Shown here in pieces: positions 27,249 through 34,671 of a stretch of DNA of 64,000 bases. Source of the DNA: Domibacillus enclensis (GTDB lineage Bacteria > Bacillota > Bacilli > Bacillales > Domibacillaceae); contig NZ_FTLX01000006.1 in NCBI RefSeq assembly GCF_900156125.1, positions 186,001 through 250,000 on the forward strand, in the 5' to 3' direction. The translations under genes were made by a program, and so were the position numbers. The notes beneath the pieces were generated by a model that saw nothing but the letters and a program-made list of their open reading frames with translations, did no database searches and was not told the DNA's origin. Position 1 is the stretch's first letter. The number at the start of each line of letters is the position of its first letter.

Positions 27249-27801
27249 AGACGAATCGATTATCCGCATGGATTTGAAAATGATGCTGCAGGATCATGGT
27301 TATGACGTTGTTGGTGAAGCCGGAGATGGAGATCGGGCGATTGAACTCGCATTTGAGCTAAAGCCGGATCTTGTGTTAATGGATATTAAAATGCCGAAAA
27401 TAAATGGCTTGCAGGCGAGCACCATTATTGGCCGTCAGCTGGATCTGCCGGTGCTGCTCATTACGGCCTACAGCCAAAAAGAATTTATCGAAAAATCAAA
27501 ACAGGATAACATTGTCGGCTATCTCGTCAAGCCGATTTCGGAATCCAGCTTAATTCCGGCTGTAACTGTTGCGCTTCATCAGGCGGAAAAAGTGAAAGCG
27601 ATCAAGCAGTCTGTTCGTTCTGCGCAAGACCAGGTTCAAAAACGCAAGCTCATTGAGCGGGCGAAGGGCTTGCTGATGGAAAGCAATCAGCTGAATGAAC
27701 AGGATGCCTATTCTCTGCTGCGAAGTGAAAGCATGTCCCGCCAGCTGACAATGGAGTCAGTCGCGCAGGAAATCATTTCAAAGCATTCGACAGCAACATG
27801 A
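27223..27801 (+). CDS. eutV: ANTAR-domain response regulator EutV, copy 2
   Basis: A 192-residue regulator of the same length as copy 1. Receiver domain with phospho-Asp in DLVLMDIKMPKING and Lys in LVKPIS; linker coiled coil about 125-145; ANTAR domain KLIERAKGLLMESNQLNEQD to SVAQEIISKHS. It should act as an RNA-binding antiterminator on the eut leaders. ATG at 27223 follows CCGGAGG and lies inside eutW2. The first ANTAR target downstream starts 18 bp after its stop. Whether the two EutV proteins bind the same or different leaders cannot be told from sequence. Confidence 0.93.
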   Translation: MRKRILIAEDESIIRMDLKMMLQDHGYDVVGEAGDGDRAIELAFELKPDLVLMDIKMPKINGLQASTIIGRQLDLPVLLITAYSQKEFIEKSKQDNIVGYLVKPISESSLIPAVTVALHQAEKVKAIKQSVRSAQDQVQKRKLIERAKGLLMESNQLNEQDAYSLLRSESMSRQLTMESVAQEIISKHSTAT

Positions 27802-27818
27802 CAAGTGGATAGAAGCCA

Positions 27819-27868
27819 TAAGCAAAGACGCTTAAAGAGAATGTTCTTTAAGTGTCTTTTTGTTTTTT
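27819..27868 (+). promoter_or_regulatory. Candidate EutV antitermination leader before eutH2
   Basis: Hairpin TAAGC-AAAGAC-GCTTA (27819-27834) with A1/G4 hexaloop. Its 3' part is also the left arm of a terminator: AAAGACGCTTAAAGAA-type sequence from 27824 pairs with TTCTTTAAGTGTCTTT (27844-27859), then T-rich. Same logic as the leader before eutH1. eutH2 begins about 80 bp further on. Confidence 0.78.
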
Positions 27869-27949
27869 TAAGGGGGTGGTCTGCCGCGAAGGTGCAGCAG
27901 CTGAAGGGGAGGAAGCACGGTCACTTAAACGTAAACAGGGGGGATTAAC

Positions 27950-29197
27950 ATGGCGATAGTGGGAACGATTGTTGTTTATATTATCATGGCGTGTGCGCTT
28001 GCCGGCGCGATCGCCGCGATTCGAAATCCGGATGAGGGGCTCGGCCGGCAATTTATGGACGGGATTCATACAGTTGGCCATATTTTCGTACCGGCAGCCG
28101 GCATTATGGCATCGATTCCGTATTTAACGATCATTATTAACAAGCTGGTCGGGCCGGTATTTGATAAGCTGGGAGCAGACCCGGCCATTGCGGCAACAGC
28201 AATTCTGGCATCTGACATGGGCGGCTATCAGCTGGCGAATGCGCTGAAACTGTCGTATGAAGGATGGGTGATGGCTTTAATCGTCGGGTATATGGCAGGA
28301 GCGACAATCGTCTTCTCCATTCCAATGGGCCTGGCGATGCTGGATAAGCGTGATCATAAGTACATGGCGCTCGGTATCATGTCCGGGGTGCTGACCATTC
28401 CGATTGGCGCGTTTATTTCCAGTGTGCTGACGGTGCTGTTCAGCACGAAAATCCGTGAAGAAATCAGTACAACTGCTGACTCTACGCATGAGTTTGCGCT
28501 GGCGTATGGACAGATTTTTATTAACCTGCTGCCGCTGATCATTTTTGTGGTAGCGATTGCAGCCGGACTGAAGTTTTTCCCTAAAGTGATGATTACCGGC
28601 TTTATGATTTTTGGGCGGGTGATGGATGCCTTTATTAAGCTCGTTCTTGTTTTTTCGATTATTGAAATTTTCACCGGCCTTTTTTCCACCATTTTCGGAG
28701 CGTGGGGCTTCGATCCGATTATGGCGGATGAAGAAGATCAATTCCGTGCGCTTGAAACAGCCGGGTACATCGGCATTATGCTTGCCGGGGCGTTTCCAAT
28801 GGTATACTTGCTGCGCAAATATGCAGCCAGACCGCTTGAAGCAGGGGGACGTAAGCTCGGTCTTTCATCTACGGGAAGTGCAGGACTATTGGCGACGATT
28901 GCCAACATTTTAGCGATGTTCCAGCTGGTTCGTTATATGCCGCCGAAGGATAAAGTCATCAATATTTCCTTTGCTGTATGTGCCGCCTTTTTGCTGGGGG
29001 ATCATCTGTCCTTTACAGCTAACTTTCAGCCGAATTTGATCCTGCCGGTTATTGCCGGTAAATTTTTAGCGGGTGTTTGTGCGATCGCCTTTGCTTACTG
29101 GCTGTCCGTACCGACTGCCTTGAAGCTTGAAGAGCAGGACCGGGCCAGCGGTGTCATCAAGCCGGGTGAGTACATGGAAGAGGAACAAAAGGGATAA
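27950..29197 (+). CDS. eutH: Ethanolamine permease EutH, copy 2
   Basis: A 415-residue membrane protein, close homologue of copy 1 with the same motifs (ADPAIAATAILASDMGGYQLA, AMLDKRDHKYMALG, KVINISFAVCAAFLLGDHLSF). It transports ethanolamine across the cytoplasmic membrane. ATG at 27950 behind ACAGGGGGGATTAAC. Directly followed by eutS and eutP, so this unit runs eutH-eutS-eutP. The two copies differ mainly in loops and C-terminal tails. Confidence 0.93.
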   Translation: MAIVGTIVVYIIMACALAGAIAAIRNPDEGLGRQFMDGIHTVGHIFVPAAGIMASIPYLTIIINKLVGPVFDKLGADPAIAATAILASDMGGYQLANALKLSYEGWVMALIVGYMAGATIVFSIPMGLAMLDKRDHKYMALGIMSGVLTIPIGAFISSVLTVLFSTKIREEISTTADSTHEFALAYGQIFINLLPLIIFVVAIAAGLKFFPKVMITGFMIFGRVMDAFIKLVLVFSIIEIFTGLFSTIFGAWGFDPIMADEEDQFRALETAGYIGIMLAGAFPMVYLLRKYAARPLEAGGRKLGLSSTGSAGLLATIANILAMFQLVRYMPPKDKVINISFAVCAAFLLGDHLSFTANFQPNLILPVIAGKFLAGVCAIAFAYWLSVPTALKLEEQDRASGVIKPGEYMEEEQKG

Positions 29198-29209
29198 AGG
29201 AGTGAAAAC

Positions 29210-29551
29210 ATGTCAGAAGAAAAAAAGCGGTTTATACAAGAATTTGTGCCAGGAAAACAGCTGACACTTAGCCACCTGATCGCAAATCCGGATCCGGATA
29301 TGTTTCAAAAGCTGGGTATTCAGCAAGCAGGTGCGCTCGGTATCCTGACGCTGACACCGAGTGAAACCGTGATTATTGCGGGTGATTTAGCAACGAAAGC
29401 CGCCAATGTAACGATCGGGTTTTTAGACCGGTTTACTGGCAGCCTCGTGATTGTCGGCAGTGTATCGGAAGTGGAGATGGCGATGGAAGCCATCAACCGG
29501 TTTTTGTCGGAGCAGCTTGGCTACACACCCGCCCCAATCACAAAGTCGTAA
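29210..29551 (+). CDS. eutS: Microcompartment shell protein EutS
   Basis: A 113-residue BMC-domain shell protein of the circularly permuted EutS/PduU type. It begins RFIQEFVPGKQLTLSHLIANP and contains GALGILTLTPSETVIIAGDLA and GFLDRFTGSLVIVGS, all diagnostic for EutS, including the Gly of the bend that gives EutS hexamers their curved shape. ATG at 29210 follows AAAGGAGTGAAAAC. It lies between eutH2 and eutP, as in many Firmicutes eut operons. Predicted to sit in the facet of the ethanolamine microcompartment. Confidence 0.95.
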   Translation: MSEEKKRFIQEFVPGKQLTLSHLIANPDPDMFQKLGIQQAGALGILTLTPSETVIIAGDLATKAANVTIGFLDRFTGSLVIVGSVSEVEMAMEAINRFLSEQLGYTPAPITKS

Positions 29552-29563
29552 AGGGGGACAAGC

Positions 29564-30076
29564 ATGATGAAAAACAGAGTCATGTTAGTCGGATCGGTCG
29601 GAGCAGGAAAGTCGACCTTAACGAATGCACTGCTCGGAAAAGAAACGCCTGCTTTTAAAACACAGTCTCTCAGCTATGATGACTGGATTGTGGATACGCC
29701 GGGCGAGTATACGGAAAATCCCATGTTTTATAAAAACATTATGGCCACATCACTTGAAGTGACGCACGTGCTGTACCTGCAGGATGCAACAGGAGACAAG
29801 ATGATTTTTCCGCCTCAATTCAGTTCAGGCATCCCGAAGCTTCCGATTGGCGTTGTCACCAAATCGGATCACCCCGACGCCAAAGTAGCGGAAGGGCTGG
29901 AGAAATTAAAGCAGGCGATGACAGAAGGGCCGATTGTGATCAGCTCTGCTGTGAAAAGAACAGGCATTGGTCATATTCAAGCGCTGGCGGGCATGAATAC
30001 GATGGCGGAAATGAAAGCGTACGCATTGTCGCAGGAGGACGGGTTTATCGTCTTTCATGATAGCCTTTACATTTAA
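29564..30076 (+). CDS. eutP: EutP/PduV-family GTPase or acetate-kinase-like protein
   Basis: A 170-residue P-loop protein. Walker A GSVGAGKSTL lies near the N terminus, switch-2-like IVDTPGEY about residue 45, and the base-recognition motif TKSD about residue 104. EutP proteins are linked to microcompartments; for Salmonella EutP an acetate kinase activity has been described, while the homologue PduV is linked to compartment movement. Which applies here is unknown. ATG ATG at 29564 behind AAGGGGGAC. The promoter of the eutA2 unit overlaps its 3' end. Confidence 0.9.
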   Translation: MMKNRVMLVGSVGAGKSTLTNALLGKETPAFKTQSLSYDDWIVDTPGEYTENPMFYKNIMATSLEVTHVLYLQDATGDKMIFPPQFSSGIPKLPIGVVTKSDHPDAKVAEGLEKLKQAMTEGPIVISSAVKRTGIGHIQALAGMNTMAEMKAYALSQEDGFIVFHDSLYI

Positions 30077-30094
30077 GAAAAGGTCTGCTATATT
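30066..30094 (+). promoter_or_regulatory. Sigma-A promoter of the eutA2 operon
   Basis: TTTACA (30066-30071), 17 bp, TATATT (30089-30094). The -35 box lies in the last codons of eutP. RNA would start near 30101, about 20 nt before the leader hairpin. Confidence 0.6.
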
Positions 30095-30120
30095 TACACT
30101 ATTAAAAAGTAAATGATTCC

Positions 30121-30180
30121 GGCAAAGACGCCTTTACAGCTCGACGATTCATTCGTCGTGCCCGTAAAGGCGTTTTTTTT
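30121..30180 (+). promoter_or_regulatory. Candidate EutV antitermination leader before eutA2
   Basis: Hexaloop AAAGAC (30124-30129) is closed only by GGC/GCC, the weakest of the five hairpins. The terminator is very strong: ACGCCTTTAC (30128-30137) with GTAAAGGCGT (30164-30173), an inner CGACGA/TCGTCG stem, and eight T residues. It controls the long operon eutA2-eutB3-eutC3-eutL-eutE and onward. Confidence 0.72.
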
Positions 30181-30202
30181 GTTTGAGAAAAGAGGTGTGC
30201 CA

Positions 30203-31651
30203 ATGGCCGGTTTTCAATCAAAGCAGGAAACAATCATCAGTGCCGGTATTGACATCGGTACGAGCACCACGAAAATCATCATCAGCCGTTTTTCGTTAAT
30301 GAATACAGCAGGAAGCACGCACGTACCGAGAATTGAAATCGTCGACAAAGACATTTTATACCGAAGCCCGATTTTCCGGACACCGCTAAAAGACACCTTG
30401 ACCATTGATACAGCCGGTGTGGAAGCCATTATTCGCTCCGAATACGAGGCGGCAGGCGTTCAATCTGCTGACATTGAAACAGGGGCCGTCATTATTACCG
30501 GTGAAACGGCGACGAAGCAAAATGCCCGGGAAATGGTTCATCATTTGTCAGGAGAAGCAGGCGACTTTCTTGTGGCGACAGCAGGGCCAGATTTAGAGGG
30601 TATTATTGCGGCTAAAGGGTCTGGTGCATACGCGTATTCCGTTCAAACAGGAAAGGTGACGGCGAACATCGATATTGGCGGCGGAACAGCCAATATCGCT
30701 GTTTTCAAGCGGGAAAAGCTGCTCGGCACGTGTACGATGCATATTGGCGGCCGGCTGATTGAATTCAGCGAAGGAGCTGTTCAATCGATCTCAGCGCCGG
30801 TCCGAGCCCTTCTCCATCAGCAGGGCTGGACATTAAAAACAGGAGATGCAGCTGCTCATCCGGACATCGAAAACGTCACATCGTTTATGGCAGAGTCGCT
30901 TGCCCGGATTTTAGCAAAGAAAGCATCACCAGCTGATGCCCCGCTTTTGCTCGGCCATGAGCCGAATTGGGACGGAGTGGTTGAAGTCATTATGTTTTCC
31001 GGGGGGATTTCCGAATGCATGTATGCGCAAGAAGCACCGGCAGTCACCGATATTTCATACAGTGACATCGGCATCAAGCTGGCAGATGCACTGCAAGAAA
31101 ATAAAGCGCTTACGGATTGGGCCTGGATTGAGCCGGATGAAACCGTCCGTGCGACGGTTCTTGGAGCCGGCACCCAAACAACTGAAATTAGCGGTGCGAC
31201 GATTCAAGTGGCATCGGGTGAACTGCCTGTGAAAAATGTGCCTGTGTACAAATTTTCATTCAAGGAGGGGCTTGAAGAAGGGTATTCCCGATTTGAACAG
31301 TCCGTGAAAGAAGCCATCGACATCTACGATTCGTTTCAAGAGGGGCAGAATTTTGTCCTGTACGTAGCGGATTTGCCGTATATGGGCTTTAAGGATATTC
31401 AAAGGCTGGCGCAGGAAATTACCAGCGTCATGGAACTTCGCCATGACCCGGATCAGCCGATGATTCTCGTCGTGCAAACCGATCACGCAAAGGTGCTCGG
31501 CCAGACCTTGCACGCCATGGCTGCCCGGCAAAGCATTATTTGCATCGATCAAATTAACGTCGACCACGGCGACTATATGGACATCGGACGCGCGCTTCAA
31601 TCAGAGGTTGTTCCGGTTGTCGTAAAAACATTAACATTCCATTCGTCTTAA
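30203..31651 (+). CDS. eutA: Ethanolamine ammonia-lyase reactivase EutA, copy 2
   Basis: A 482-residue actin-like ATPase. Phosphate-1 motif GIDIGTSTTKIIISRF, second motif ANIDIGGGTANIAVFK, and the internal VIITGETATKQNAREMV are shared with copy 1. It would reactivate cobalamin-blocked EutBC complexes. ATG at 30203 behind AAAAGAGGTGTGCCA; the longer frame from 30113 would run through the leader terminator and is rejected. First gene of the structural-protein operon; eutB3 follows after 16 bp. Confidence 0.92.
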   Translation: MAGFQSKQETIISAGIDIGTSTTKIIISRFSLMNTAGSTHVPRIEIVDKDILYRSPIFRTPLKDTLTIDTAGVEAIIRSEYEAAGVQSADIETGAVIITGETATKQNAREMVHHLSGEAGDFLVATAGPDLEGIIAAKGSGAYAYSVQTGKVTANIDIGGGTANIAVFKREKLLGTCTMHIGGRLIEFSEGAVQSISAPVRALLHQQGWTLKTGDAAAHPDIENVTSFMAESLARILAKKASPADAPLLLGHEPNWDGVVEVIMFSGGISECMYAQEAPAVTDISYSDIGIKLADALQENKALTDWAWIEPDETVRATVLGAGTQTTEISGATIQVASGELPVKNVPVYKFSFKEGLEEGYSRFEQSVKEAIDIYDSFQEGQNFVLYVADLPYMGFKDIQRLAQEITSVMELRHDPDQPMILVVQTDHAKVLGQTLHAMAARQSIICIDQINVDHGDYMDIGRALQSEVVPVVVKTLTFHSS

Positions 31652-31667
31652 AGGAGGCATGGAGGGC

Positions 31668-33029
31668 TTGAACTTAAAAACAACACTTGGCGGCGAAGTT
31701 TACCACTTCAATAACCTAAAAGAAGTATTTGCGAAAGCAAACGAAGAAAAATCCGGAGACCGGCTGGCAGGGCTGGCAGCGGAAACCGTGCAGGAGCGCA
31801 TCGCGGCCAAAACCGTTTTGAGCGACATCACGCTTGGCGAGATCCGCAGCCATCCGTTTCTGCCGGCGGATGAAGATGAAGTATCGGCTATTATCGAGGG
31901 CGATATTAACGAGCCGATTTACAGCAGCATGAAAAACTGGAGTGTCGCTGAACTGCGTGAATACATTTTAAGCAATGAAACAGGCGATCGAGAACTGAAG
32001 CGAATCAGCAAAGGCTTAAACAGCGAGATGATCGCAGCAGTCACAAAGCTTATGTCCAACCTGGATCTTGTCCATGCAGCAAACAAAGTTGAAATTCTTA
32101 CGACATGCAATATTACAATTGGCCACAAAGGCACACTGTCCTCGCGGCTTCAGCCGAACCATCCAACCGACAACGTAGACGGCATGATTGCTTCACTGAA
32201 AGACGGCTTGTCCTACGGAATCGGTGATGCGTTAATTGGCATCAATCCGGTGGACGATTCGGTTGAAAGTGTGAAAAGGCTGCTTCACGCAACGCATGAT
32301 TTCATTGACGATTGGCAAATCCCGACGCAAAACTGCGTGCTGGCTCATGTCACCACTCAAATGAAAGCGATTCAACAGGGAGCCCCTGCAGATATGATTT
32401 TTCAAAGCATTGCCGGCACCGAAGCCGCCAACCGCTCATTCGGCATTTCCGCTGAATTGATCGCAGAAGCCAATGACCTGGCGAAGCGGCACGGAACGGG
32501 AACTGGTCCACAGCGCATGTACTTTGAAACCGGACAAGGATCGGAGCTTTCCGCTGAAGCCCATTTCGGCATCGATCAGCTGACGCTTGAATCGCGCAAC
32601 TACGGCTTTGCCCGGCATTATGATCCATATATCGTCAATACCGTTGTCGGGTTTATCGGGCCTGAATATTTGTACAACAGCAAGCAAGTCATCAGGGCCG
32701 GTCTTGAAGACCACTTTATGGGCAAAATGCACGGCATTCCGATGGGCGTCGACATTTGCTACACGAACCATATTAAAGCGGACCAAAACGATATTGAAGA
32801 TCTCGGTGTTCTGCTGACGGCAGCAGGCGTAAATTTCATCATCGCCACGCCGATGGGGGATGACTGCATGCTGAATTACCAGTCCATGAGCTATCATGAC
32901 GTCGCTACGCTTAATCAAACACTTGGAAAAACACCGGCACCTGATTTCCTGAAATGGCTGGAGAAAATGGGTGTTTATGAAAATGGACATCTTGGACCGA
33001 ATGCCGGCCGCATTTCATTATTTTCTTAA
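31668..33029 (+). CDS. eutB: Ethanolamine ammonia-lyase large subunit, copy 3
   Basis: A 453-residue EutB with SRLQPNHPTDN, IGDALIGINPVDD, QNCVLAHVTTQ, FETGQGSELSA, GPEYLYNSKQVIRAGLEDHF and GDDCMLNYQSMSYHD. These motifs agree with the well-known enterobacterial enzyme and with copy 1. Start: TTG at 31668 is 10 bp from AGGAGG and gives the same N terminus as copy 1 (M-N-L-K-T-T-L-G-G-E-V-Y); the ATG at 31659 is only 1 bp from the ribosome site and less likely. It is the lyase copy that shares a transcript with shell and core genes, so probably the main microcompartment enzyme. Confidence 0.95.
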   Translation: MNLKTTLGGEVYHFNNLKEVFAKANEEKSGDRLAGLAAETVQERIAAKTVLSDITLGEIRSHPFLPADEDEVSAIIEGDINEPIYSSMKNWSVAELREYILSNETGDRELKRISKGLNSEMIAAVTKLMSNLDLVHAANKVEILTTCNITIGHKGTLSSRLQPNHPTDNVDGMIASLKDGLSYGIGDALIGINPVDDSVESVKRLLHATHDFIDDWQIPTQNCVLAHVTTQMKAIQQGAPADMIFQSIAGTEAANRSFGISAELIAEANDLAKRHGTGTGPQRMYFETGQGSELSAEAHFGIDQLTLESRNYGFARHYDPYIVNTVVGFIGPEYLYNSKQVIRAGLEDHFMGKMHGIPMGVDICYTNHIKADQNDIEDLGVLLTAAGVNFIIATPMGDDCMLNYQSMSYHDVATLNQTLGKTPAPDFLKWLEKMGVYENGHLGPNAGRISLFS

Positions 33030-33046
33030 AAAAGAGGTGAACGCGA

Positions 33047-33994
33047 ATGGATGAACAGCTGATCCAAACAATCACAAAGCTTGTAGTGGAAAAGCTGCAG
33101 ACGAGCGAAAACGAAACAAAACAAGAGGTTCCGGTCACGCTGTACAGCCGTGAAGCAAAAGGAGTCCTGACAGAAACGAGCGAGGAACACAAAGCGGCCG
33201 GCGAAGTAACCTTTCATCAAACAGCTGACCAAAAGCCGCCCGGAAAAAAGCGGCAGCGGCTTGAACCGTCGCCTGAGCGCACACAGGAAGAAGAGCTCGT
33301 GACGGACTTGCAGGCAAAAACACCGGCACGCATCGCAGTCGGCCGCGCGGGTTCGAGGCCGAAAACGAATACATGGCTTCAGTTCAGGCTGGACCATGCA
33401 GCGGCTGTGGATGCCGTTTACGGCGAAGTGCCGGATGAACTAATGAACAAGCTGGATCTTTTTCAAGTGAGCACGCGCGTGAAAGACAAAGAAGAGTATA
33501 TTCGCCGTCCGGACCTTGGCCGCAAGCTGTCTGATGAAGGCAAAGAGCTGATTAAGAAAAGGTGCCAATCTTCACCGGCCGTTCAAATTGTCGTCTCCAA
33601 CGGGCTGAGTGCCAAAGCGATCGAGGAAAACGCAGAAGATGTGTACCTGTCTCTTGTTCAGTCGCTTAACAACGGAAAGGTTGAAACCGGCACTTCGTTT
33701 TACGTTGACAAAGGCCGCGTTGCGCTGATGGATGAGATTGGCGAGATTTTGCAGCCGGACGTGGTGATTTTACTAATTGGCGAGCGCCCGGGACTGGTGT
33801 CAGCCGAATCCCTGAGCGCGTATCTTTGCTACAAACCACGGATCGGGACGATTGAAGCAGACCGGATGGTTGTATCCAATATTCATAAAGGCGGCATTCC
33901 GCCAGTTGAAGCGGGCGCTTATTTAGGCACCCTGATCCAAAAAATCCTCAAATACGAAGCGAGTGGCGTTTCGCTTGTGAAAAGAGAGGGCTGA
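33047..33994 (+). CDS. eutC: Ethanolamine ammonia-lyase small subunit, copy 3, with long targeting extension
   Basis: A 315-residue EutC. Residues 1-17 (MDEQLIQTITKLVVEKL) form an amphipathic helix of encapsulation-peptide type, followed by about 75 residues of polar, probably unfolded linker rich in Glu, Lys, Thr and Gln; the core begins at TPARIAVGRAGSR (about residue 93). Core motifs VVSNGLSAKAIEEN, LLIGERPGLV and VVSNIHKGGIPPVEAG are intact. ATG at 33047 behind AAAGAGGTGAACGCGA. The linker is longer than in copy 2. eutL follows within 6 bp. Confidence 0.94.
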   Translation: MDEQLIQTITKLVVEKLQTSENETKQEVPVTLYSREAKGVLTETSEEHKAAGEVTFHQTADQKPPGKKRQRLEPSPERTQEEELVTDLQAKTPARIAVGRAGSRPKTNTWLQFRLDHAAAVDAVYGEVPDELMNKLDLFQVSTRVKDKEEYIRRPDLGRKLSDEGKELIKKRCQSSPAVQIVVSNGLSAKAIEENAEDVYLSLVQSLNNGKVETGTSFYVDKGRVALMDEIGEILQPDVVILLIGERPGLVSAESLSAYLCYKPRIGTIEADRMVVSNIHKGGIPPVEAGAYLGTLIQKILKYEASGVSLVKREG

Positions 33995-33999
33995 TTGTG

Positions 34000-34650
34000 A
34001 TGACACAAAGATTATATGCGACACTGCCGGCTATTCAAGTGATCCCGAATGTCGATACCGCTCTTGCGGCAAAAATCGGGCTGAAGCCGCACCAGCGAAG
34101 CATTGCCCTGTTTACGTCCACCATTGACGACATTGGCTACACAGCTGCAGACGAAGCAACGAAAAAGGCAGCGGTTGACGTCGTGTATGCCAAAAGCTTT
34201 TATGCCGGAGCTGCTCATGCATCCGGTCCGCTTTCCGGTGAGTTTATGGCTATTTTAGCCGGTCCATCACCCGAGGAAGTGAAAAGCGCCTTGGACGCTG
34301 TGCAAATAAAAGTCGAAAGTGATGCGTATTTTGAAACGGTCAATGGAGATGAAAGCCACGCTTTTTACGCACATGTTATTTCAAGAAGCGGCACGTTTTT
34401 ATCAAAGCTTGCCGGTGTCGGAGAAGGCGATGCGCTTGCTTATTTAATCGCACCGCCGGTTGAAGCCACGATGGGCCTTGATGCCGCTTTAAAAGCAGCT
34501 GATGTCGAACTGTGTGAATGGTTCGCACCGCCTTCTGAAACAAACTTCAGCGGCGGGCTGCTGACAGGCAGCCAGTCGGCCTGCCAGGCAGCCGCCGATG
34601 CATTCCGCCAGGCTGTTCTGAATATGGCGGCGGCGCCGAAAAGCTATTAA
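34000..34650 (+). CDS. eutL: Microcompartment shell protein EutL
   Basis: A 216-residue trimeric shell protein with two tandem BMC folds, of the usual EutL length. Phrases such as YTAADEATKKAAVDVVYAKS, GEFMAILAGPSPEEVKSAL and EWFAPPSETNFSGGLLTGSQ are characteristic. EutL trimers have a large gated pore thought to pass cofactors. ATG at 34000 follows AGAGAGGGCTGATTGTG; GTG at 33997 is an in-frame alternative one codon longer. Translation is probably coupled to eutC3. Confidence 0.94.
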   Translation: MTQRLYATLPAIQVIPNVDTALAAKIGLKPHQRSIALFTSTIDDIGYTAADEATKKAAVDVVYAKSFYAGAAHASGPLSGEFMAILAGPSPEEVKSALDAVQIKVESDAYFETVNGDESHAFYAHVISRSGTFLSKLAGVGEGDALAYLIAPPVEATMGLDAALKAADVELCEWFAPPSETNFSGGLLTGSQSACQAAADAFRQAVLNMAAAPKSY

Positions 34651-34671
34651 CGGGAAGGAGTGAACACCACG

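Noticed and set aside
31659-31668. ATG at 31659 as start of EutB3
   Set aside because: Only 1 bp from AGGAGG; TTG at 31668 has proper spacing and gives the same N terminus as EutB1.
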